DNA from: Methanothrix sp.
GTDB lineage: Archaea; Halobacteriota; Methanosarcinia; Methanotrichales; Methanotrichaceae
Length of the DNA: 10,868 nucleotides
Reading direction: 5' to 3'
Assembly: GCA_011391755.1 (NCBI GenBank)
Contig: JAABPZ010000021.1
Span: 1-10,868, forward strand
Numbering within the stretch: position 1 is the first letter of the stretch; each line of letters begins with the position of its first letter. This document shows positions 6,364-10,868 of this stretch, one piece after another. Both the position numbers and the translations under genes were made by a program. Below the pieces are notes generated by a model. The model was not told where the DNA came from. It worked only from the letters and a program-made list of their open reading frames with translations, and ran no database searches.

Positions 6364-6945
6364 TCATCTCTCAATCTTCACTTCAGAAGCTAATTTTTTG
6401 TTGCGCAGATTTCTGGCGTGAACGGCCGGGAGCACAGCCACATCATCTTTCCCGAGAAGGTAATTTCTCCCGTCAACTCCCACGAACAGAGGAACACTAT
6501 CCAGCAACCGCACAATTTCGTATTCCCGAGATATATCTTTCTTGCCCGTTAAAGGCCTTTCGGTGTGAGCCACATGGGCCAAGATGGCTTCGCGTCCAGA
6601 GGCAATGGCAGAGAGCATCTGCCGGTAGATCTCCTCCTCCTCCTCGGTCATGCCCGGGAGTACCTCTTCCCGAGAAGCGGATCGGGCACTACGTAGCGCC
6701 CGGCGGACGATCTTTTTCACTCTCTGGTCGATGAGCTTATTGACGCTGTTCTTTTCACTCTTGAGGGTGTCTTGCAGAATCTGAGCCTCTACGCAAAAGG
6801 GGTCTCCTACCTGTGAGAGCTCCTGCCCCAGGCCGGCCAGATAGACGCCCACCTGCTGGTAAAAGTCCTTATCCAGATGCTGAAGCTCCGCGGATTTGCG
6901 CTCCTCTCTAAGCGCATTGGCCAGATCCAATTCTTCCACCTTCAT
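6364..6945 (-). CDS. GINS complex subunit (Gins51/GINS15-like)
   Basis: GINS joins MCM and GAN/Cdc45 in the archaeal replicative helicase. This 193-residue protein has a helical N-terminal A domain (LRDFYQQVG-like segment LDKDFYQQVGVYLAGLG, then RVKKIVRRALRSA) and, after a variable acidic-rich linker (~100-140), a small beta C-terminal B domain (YEIVRLLDSVPLFVGVDGRNY, split here: YEIVRLLDSV, PLFVGVDGRNYLL, DDVAVLPAVHARNL). The A-then-B order with the B domain at the C-terminus is the Sld5/Psf1 (Gins51) type, not Gins23. It lies between priS and the L44e gene, as in many euryarchaea. It begins 43 bases after the priS stop, behind its own TATA-like element, with AGAGGG directly before the ATG. 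Whether the organism also has Gins23 cannot be seen here. Confidence 0.88.
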   Translation of the reverse strand: MKVEELDLANALREERKSAELQHLDKDFYQQVGVYLAGLGQELSQVGDPFCVEAQILQDTLKSEKNSVNKLIDQRVKKIVRRALRSARSASREEVLPGMTEEEEEIYRQMLSAIASGREAILAHVAHTERPLTGKKDISREYEIVRLLDSVPLFVGVDGRNYLLGKDDVAVLPAVHARNLRNKKLASEVKIER

Positions 6946-6978
6946 GCCCTCTGCGGGCCTGTTATCTGAGAATCAAAT

Positions 6979-6986
6979 AATATATA
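6979..6986 (-). promoter_or_regulatory. Internal TATA box before the GINS-ribosomal protein genes
   Basis: Immediately after the priS stop the minus strand reads CTATATATTATTTG. The TATATATT core predicts a start near 6956, about 10 bases before the GINS ATG. It lies in a short AT-rich gap inside an otherwise GC-rich cluster, which makes it more credible than a chance match. Confidence 0.6.
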
Positions 6987-6988
6987 GA

Positions 6989-8197
6989 TTAATGCTTTGT
7001 GCAGGCTTCCGCCACACCTCGGCACATGAGAAAGACCGCGACGCAGGCGGGCAGCTCCGTGGGACCTTCTTCCAGATTATAGCTTATGCCTCGCATCTGT
7101 GTTTTGAAGGGCTTTAAGATATGCAGAGGCACGGCCTCCTCCCCGAAGACCACGGCATCTTGCAGAGGATCGAAGTCATCGAGGTCGCACAGCGTGAGGG
7201 AGGTCACGCGCAGCCCCGAGCCGCCGTGCAGGCTGCCGGGACAGCGAATCAGCCGGCGCACATCGGCAGTCACCGGCTCGTCGGTCTCGCCACGCTCCTC
7301 ATCTAAATTGAAGCCTATCTTCACGCCCTCGCTGTCCAAAAACTCCACGAGAAGAAGCTTCCAGATAGCGGCACTGCCCCGAAAGAGGTCCAGATTTCCT
7401 CTGCCTATCTCCTCCAGGACATTTTCCCCTTGCAGACTTTTATAAAAGCTGGCCGCTTTTTTGGGTCCGATGCCCTTATGTTTCGATAGAACCGCGATCG
7501 CCTCCGCTTCGTTCAAGCTGCGCAGATCTTGGACAAAGGAGATGATGGATCGATTGATCCTGCCCCCCCAGCCCGCCGCTCCTGCGGGTGGCGCATGCAG
7601 CCGAAAAGCCCTATCTTTTCCCCAATCGCCTTGCATGGGTGCCATGTGGATGAACCGATCCATGGCCAGACCCCGTCCCGCCAGATAATCCACGATCTCC
7701 CGGCGCTCCTCGCTGCCAAAACTAAAAACACGCGGGTCTCGAACGTGGATGTGATAGCCCCTGCCTCCGGAAAAGACCACACTCATTTTGCTCTCGCTAA
7801 GGCCGAAGTCGGATAAAAGAAAGGTTAAAAGCTTTTGTGTCTCCTTCTTTACCAGTTCCAGCATCTCGCTGTAGCTCTTGGGCGCATTTCTCAGGTGATC
7901 GGCATCCAGATCGAAGATGAGGTCGGCGCCTTGCCAGAGCTTCTCTTTCATAGTGGGCGCGCCGGGCCGCTGGTAGTAGGCAGCAGAGTGATAGACGTGG
8001 CGCGGCACCATGGAGCGCACATAATCGACCAGTTCTCCTCGTGAGAAGAAGGACTTGTGCCTGCGCATTCCGGAATCGTCGAAAAAAAGAAAGCCCCACT
8101 CGCGAGAAGCAAGGCTAGGTGGGGCATCCAGAGAAGATTCAATGTAATAGCCCCGGAACTTGGAGACCAGGAAATTATGGGTTAGGGCGTTCAGCAT
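6989..8197 (-). CDS. priS: DNA primase small (catalytic) subunit PriS
   Basis: PriS is the catalytic subunit of the archaeo-eukaryotic primase that lays primers for replication, working with PriL. From the ATG at 8197 the protein is 402 residues. It has the metal-binding DxD in LIFDLDADH (D96/D98), the SGGRGYHIHV motif (S143, H149), and the third acidic and basic set in DEPVTADVRRLIRCPGSLHG (D306/D312, R314 onward). The preceding GADLIFDLDAD and APTMKEKLW are also typical. The frame stays open to 8338, but MLNALTHNFLVSKFRGYY matches the family start and AAGGTGGG precedes it; a second ATG lies at 8209. It overlaps the hydrolase gene by 23 bases. No CxxC-type zinc knuckle is visible between DxD and SGGRG, unlike Pyrococcus PriS. 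Confidence 0.95.
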   Translation of the reverse strand: MLNALTHNFLVSKFRGYYIESSLDAPPSLASREWGFLFFDDSGMRRHKSFFSRGELVDYVRSMVPRHVYHSAAYYQRPGAPTMKEKLWQGADLIFDLDADHLRNAPKSYSEMLELVKKETQKLLTFLLSDFGLSESKMSVVFSGGRGYHIHVRDPRVFSFGSEERREIVDYLAGRGLAMDRFIHMAPMQGDWGKDRAFRLHAPPAGAAGWGGRINRSIISFVQDLRSLNEAEAIAVLSKHKGIGPKKAASFYKSLQGENVLEEIGRGNLDLFRGSAAIWKLLLVEFLDSEGVKIGFNLDEERGETDEPVTADVRRLIRCPGSLHGGSGLRVTSLTLCDLDDFDPLQDAVVFGEEAVPLHILKPFKTQMRGISYNLEEGPTELPACVAVFLMCRGVAEACTKH

Positions 8198-8945
8198 CCC
8201 ACCTTCCATAGATCTCTGGCCGGCGATCGGCAAAACAGGAGACCTCGCGACGAAATAGATCCCGATCAGCCAGGTCGATATCGGCCCATAGCAGAGCTTG
8301 CTCTGAGCCGGCCTCGGCCAACACCCGGCCGCGCGCATCGATGATCAATGATCCCCCGCCGTTTGCCCAGTTGCAGGCCAGATGAGGCATCTGGTTTTCC
8401 ACGGCCCTGGCCACGGCCAGCGTGCGCCACTGCTCGCGTCGCGACGCGGGAAACTGGGCCACGGTAACCAGAAAATCTGCACCCTGCAGGGCCAGGGTGC
8501 GTGCCACTTCAGGAAAGCGCAGGTCGTAGCAGATCTCTAACCCCGCCAGGCCCCATCGCGTGGCCACGGGCGTGATGTTGTCGCCGCCGTCAAAATGCTC
8601 CTTCTCCTCAGCGAAGGGGTGGATCTTGGGGCGAAGCTCCAGGCAGTTGCCGTCGAGGCAGAAGCCCAGGTTCTGCCGGCCACTGCGAATCGACCCAACG
8701 ATCAGGCAATTGTGCTCGCGAGCCAGGGCCCGGAAGGGATCAAGCGAGGGATAGGGCGGCAGGTCGTGCGCCGAGGGAGAGGACTGCCAGGAAGGCTCGT
8801 AGCAAAAGCCGGTCAGGAAGAGCTCAGGAAAGACCAGGATCTCAGCTCCTTCGGCTAAGGCCGCGTCGGCCATCTGCAATGCGCGAGAGATATTTTTATG
8901 GGGGGCGCAGGGCTCTACGGAAAGCTGGAGGCAAGCGACTCGCAT
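8175..8945 (-). CDS. Carbon-nitrogen hydrolase (nitrilase superfamily), omega-amidase-like
   Basis: This 256-residue protein has the nitrilase-superfamily triad: E41 in VFPELFLTGF, K107 in LRPKIHPF and C139 in LEICYDLRFPE. The Cys segment, the EEKEHFDGG after the Lys, and QFPASRREQWRTLAVARAVENQ resemble the omega-amidase (YafV/Nit2-like) group, which hydrolyses 2-oxoglutaramate or 2-oxosuccinamate. That substrate is an inference; other aliphatic amidases of the family look similar. Length is normal and there is no signal peptide, so it is cytoplasmic. It is the first gene of the long minus-strand cluster and overlaps priS by 23 bases. A TATA element at 8967-8976 is spaced so that transcription would begin at or next to the ATG, so the message is probably leaderless. 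Why it travels with priS is not obvious. Confidence 0.88.
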   Translation of the reverse strand: MRVACLQLSVEPCAPHKNISRALQMADAALAEGAEILVFPELFLTGFCYEPSWQSSPSAHDLPPYPSLDPFRALAREHNCLIVGSIRSGRQNLGFCLDGNCLELRPKIHPFAEEKEHFDGGDNITPVATRWGLAGLEICYDLRFPEVARTLALQGADFLVTVAQFPASRREQWRTLAVARAVENQMPHLACNWANGGGSLIIDARGRVLAEAGSEQALLWADIDLADRDLFRREVSCFADRRPEIYGRWDAERPNP

Positions 8946-8966
8946 ATCAAAAATAAGGCAAGTTCG

Positions 8967-8976
8967 TATATATTAA
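8967..8976. promoter_or_regulatory. Shared divergent TATA region
   Basis: The sequence TATATATTAA reads as a TATA box on both strands. On the minus strand (TTAATATATA) initiation is predicted near 8946, at the hydrolase ATG. On the plus strand it is predicted near 8997-9000, leaving a short leader with GAGGT at 9003-9007 ahead of the channel ATG. Only 67 bases separate the two genes. Confidence 0.55.
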
Positions 8977-9002
8977 GATAGACATATCACGCCCAATATA
9001 GC

Positions 9003-9007
9003 CGAGG
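9003..9007 (+). promoter_or_regulatory. Ribosome binding site of the first channel gene
   Basis: GAGGT complements the 3' end of archaeal 16S rRNA and stands 5 bases before the ATG at 9013, fixing that start. Confidence 0.65.
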
Positions 9008-9012
9008 TTGAA

Positions 9013-9813
9013 ATGGCCAAGAGCTACAAGCTTCGCACTTACGAGATCCTGGTGTCGACCAATGCCGAAGATAAAACGGCTGAGGCTGTAAATCTCTTTA
9101 TGCTGGTACTGGTGGTCCTCAATGTCACTGCGGTGGTCCTGGAAACCGTGGAGAGCATTTATGCGGCCCACAAGGATCTGTTCCATTACTTCGCGGACAT
9201 ATCCGTAGTAGTATTCACCATTGAATACATTTTGCGCCTGTGGTCATGCGATGTGGATCCCAAATACCGCCGTCCCTTCCTGGGAAGATTGCGCTTCGCC
9301 CTGACTCCTTTGGCGCTGATCGATCTTCTGGTGATATTGCCGACCTACGTCGTACTGGCCTTTCCCACAGATCATATGCTCCTCCGAAGCCTTCGCGTGC
9401 TCTGGACTTTCCGGCTGCTCAAGATGAGCCGCTACTCAAAGTCCCTGCAGACCATAATGGATGTGGTACGGGCTCAGCAGCGCGAGCTGGCCATGAGTTT
9501 CTCGGCCATCATTTTCTTCATGGTGCTATCCTCGACGGTGATTTATTTCCTGGAGCATGAGGCTCAGCCCCACCGTTTTCCGGACATACCCGCCACCATG
9601 TGGTGGGCGGTGCTGACCATGACCACAGTCGGCGAGAATTTTTATCCCATAACCACTCTGGGAAAGCTGGCCGGCGGGCTGATTATAATCTTGGGCGTGG
9701 CCACCTTCGCCCTGCCTACCTCGATTCTCACCTCCGGATTTGTGGATGAGCTGGAGAGACGCCGGGAGGAGAAGGAAGCCGGAGTGAAGAAGCGCCACGA
9801 TGAAGGCCCATAA
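9013..9813 (+). CDS. Voltage-gated-type cation channel paralog with altered selectivity filter
   Basis: This 266-residue protein has the six-helix voltage-gated channel plan. S1 is ~25-47, S2 ~57-78 with E71, S3 ~95-117 with D104, S4 ~123-143, S5 ~160-181, a pore helix at ~192-204 (ATMWWAVLTMTT) and S6 ~217-240 (ALPTSILTSGF). The S4 reads RSLRVLWTFRLLKMSR, an every-third-residue basic pattern with Trp131 in place of one Arg. The filter is TVGENFYP (205-212) where the neighbouring paralog has TVGYGDVFP, one residue longer, so the K+-coordinating YG pair is gone. The reading frame is otherwise intact and well conserved, arguing against decay. Potassium selectivity is therefore doubtful; it may pass other cations, may need the paralog as partner, or may be regulatory. 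The tail is a short basic-acidic helix ending DEGP. Confidence 0.9.
   Translation: MAKSYKLRTYEILVSTNAEDKTAEAVNLFMLVLVVLNVTAVVLETVESIYAAHKDLFHYFADISVVVFTIEYILRLWSCDVDPKYRRPFLGRLRFALTPLALIDLLVILPTYVVLAFPTDHMLLRSLRVLWTFRLLKMSRYSKSLQTIMDVVRAQQRELAMSFSAIIFFMVLSSTVIYFLEHEAQPHRFPDIPATMWWAVLTMTTVGENFYPITTLGKLAGGLIIILGVATFALPTSILTSGFVDELERRREEKEAGVKKRHDEGP
9625..9648 (+). other. Non-canonical selectivity filter codons
   Basis: These 24 bases encode TVGENFYP. The equivalent segment of the downstream gene (10465-10491) encodes TVGYGDVFP. The shift is one codon shorter and keeps the frame; flanking WW, T(V)G, P-I-T and GKL residues align cleanly on both sides. Confidence 0.85.
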
Positions 9814-9829
9814 ATTGTACTGGAAAGAA

Positions 9830-9836
9830 TTTAAAT
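9830..9836 (+). promoter_or_regulatory. Probable TATA box of the second channel gene
   Basis: TTTAAAT preceded by purine-rich GGAAAGAA (BRE-like) predicts initiation near 9860, within about 5 bases of the ATG at 9865, where no good ribosome binding site is seen. This suggests a separate, nearly leaderless transcript. Confidence 0.5.
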
Positions 9837-9864
9837 GCAAAGCGGCACTCCATAAATCCCGGCA

Positions 9865-10704
9865 ATGAAGCAGGACCTCAAGACACGCATCTATGGCATA
9901 CTGGAGCCGGGAGATGAGGACAGCAAGTACTTCGACCCCTTCATCATGGGCCTGATATTATTAAACGTAACTGCCGTGGTGTTGGAGACGGTGGATGCGA
10001 TCTACACCCCCTACGCGCGATTTTTTCACATTTTCGATGTATTTTCCGTAGCCGTTTTCACAGTTGAATACATCCTGCGCGTCTGGAGCTCTACTGTGGA
10101 TTCCAGATACAAAGATCCGGTGCGCGGCAGGCTGCGATTCCTGGTGACGCCCATGGCCTTGGTCGATCTCATGGCAGTTTTGCCTTTCTATCTGCCTTTC
10201 CTCTTCCCCGATTTGAGGTTCATGCGAGCCATGCGCCTCTTCCGGCTCTTCCGGGTGCTGAAGCTGGCCCGCTACTCCGATTCGCTGCAGACTTTCGTGG
10301 ATGTGCTGCGGCTGAAGAAGGAAGAGCTTTTGCTCATGCTCTTTGCCATCATGATCCTGCTTGTCATCTCCTCCAGCCTCATGTACGAGGCGGAGAACGC
10401 TGCCCAGCCAGAGGCCTTTGCCTCAATTCCCGCGGCCATGTGGTGGGGCATTGTGACCCTGGCCACAGTAGGCTATGGGGATGTCTTTCCTATCACTCCC
10501 TGGGGCAAGCTCATCGGCTCCATCGTAGTGCTGCTGGGCATCGGCCTCTTCGCCCTGCCCACGGGCGTTCTGGCCTCCGGCTTTGCCGAGGTGCTGGCTA
10601 AGAGAAAGGAGGATCGTAAGATGCACAAATATCGATGCCCACACTGCGGACGGTATATTGGCGATCTTGGTTGTTCTGTCGAGCCGGATGATGAGGGGCC
10701 TTAG
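9865..10704 (+). CDS. Voltage-gated potassium channel (Kv type) with Cys-rich C-terminal tail
   Basis: This 279-residue membrane protein is a canonical prokaryotic six-helix K+ channel. S1 is ~24-43, S2 ~54-75 with E68, S3 ~92-114 with D101, S4 ~119-136 with R121, R124, R127, R130, K133 and R136 at every third position, S5 ~153-173, pore helix ~186-200, filter TVGYGD at 201-206 and S6 ~214-240 (ALPTGVLASGF). It should open on depolarisation and conduct K+, assembling as a tetramer. The tail after S6 adds YRCPHCGRYIGDLGCS, with C258, C261 and C270, resembling a half zinc ribbon; a fourth ligand is not evident, though nearby His residues (H254, H260) could serve. It begins 51 bases after the first channel and is clearly its tandem paralog, about half identical by eye, including the final DEGP. 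Confidence 0.93.
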   Translation: MKQDLKTRIYGILEPGDEDSKYFDPFIMGLILLNVTAVVLETVDAIYTPYARFFHIFDVFSVAVFTVEYILRVWSSTVDSRYKDPVRGRLRFLVTPMALVDLMAVLPFYLPFLFPDLRFMRAMRLFRLFRVLKLARYSDSLQTFVDVLRLKKEELLLMLFAIMILLVISSSLMYEAENAAQPEAFASIPAAMWWGIVTLATVGYGDVFPITPWGKLIGSIVVLLGIGLFALPTGVLASGFAEVLAKRKEDRKMHKYRCPHCGRYIGDLGCSVEPDDEGP

Positions 10705-10740
10705 GAAAAATAATTAAGACTTCATGAGCAATTGAGCAGT

Positions 10741-10848
10741 ATGAAGGCGTCTCGCGATATCACCAAGATTGAACTGGCTGAGGAGTTTAGGAGGTTCCTC
10801 GCTATTCTAAGTGGACATGGGGCAAAGTTTAACAATATCCTTTCTTAA
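10741..10848 (+). CDS. Possible 35-residue small protein
   Basis: A complete short frame begins MKASRDITKIELAEEFRRF and ends in TAA. It has a plausible amphipathic helix and no membrane segment or motif that I recognise. No ribosome binding site precedes it, but AATAATTA at 10709-10716 is spaced about 30 bases before the ATG, so a leaderless message is possible. Frames this short arise easily by chance; it may also be a remnant of a longer gene. No function can be given. Confidence 0.25.
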   Translation: MKASRDITKIELAEEFRRFLAILSGHGAKFNNILS

Positions 10849-10868
10849 ATTATTATCTATGACTCAAT

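Noticed and set aside
8198..8338. 47 additional N-terminal codons for PriS
   Set aside because: They overlap the hydrolase gene in another frame, contain no PriS-like sequence, and the ATG at 8197 matches the family start with a purine-rich site before it.
1..10868. CRISPR arrays, tRNA or rRNA genes
   Set aside because: No regularly spaced repeats and no tRNA- or rRNA-like sequence were recognised on either strand by reading; no structural search could be run.

Overview
The window looks archaeal, most likely a methanogen of the Methanosarcinales (Methanothrix/Methanosaeta-like is my best guess). The evidence is the gene set: L44e, S27e, aIF2-alpha, Nop10, a GINS subunit, the archaeo-eukaryotic primase small subunit and a PAC2-family chaperone. 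TATA boxes also stand about 25-30 bases before several starts. The genus is inferred from gene content and protein flavour, not from a search.

Layout. (1) 1-1010, minus strand: the 5' end of aroC (chorismate synthase), cut by the left edge; directly upstream a gene with an acylphosphatase-like domain and a long coiled-coil tail; and beyond that a second, truncated copy of the aroC 5' region. The two aroC copies match over 140 bases at about 89% with no gaps. (2) 1011-2015: a markedly AT-rich island with a 198-residue protein of unknown function carrying one C-terminal membrane segment, preceded 23 bases upstream by a 55-residue membrane ORF. (3) 2016-8945, minus strand: ten tightly packed, often overlapping genes, in transcription order carbon-nitrogen hydrolase, priS, GINS, L44e, S27e, aIF2-alpha, Nop10, PAC2 chaperone, pmbA/tldE-like, prs. 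This is an archaeal replication-translation cluster extended by protein-quality-control and PRPP-synthesis genes. (4) 8946-9012: a short divergent promoter region with one near-symmetric TATA element. (5) 9013-10704, plus strand: two tandem paralogous six-transmembrane voltage-gated-type cation channels. The second has a canonical TVGYGD filter and a Cys-rich tail. The first has an altered, shorter filter (TVGENFYP) and has lost one voltage-sensor arginine. (6) 10741-10848: a 35-codon ORF of uncertain status.

The central cluster joins DNA replication initiation (PriS, GINS), translation (L44e, S27e, aIF2-alpha), rRNA pseudouridylation (Nop10), proteasome-related assembly (PAC2), a TldD/PmbA protein and PRPP supply. 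An internal TATA box just after priS suggests that GINS and the ribosomal genes can be transcribed separately from the hydrolase-priS pair. The least ordinary parts are the altered-filter channel next to its canonical paralog, the broken aroC duplication around the acylphosphatase-like gene, and the two-gene AT-rich membrane cassette.
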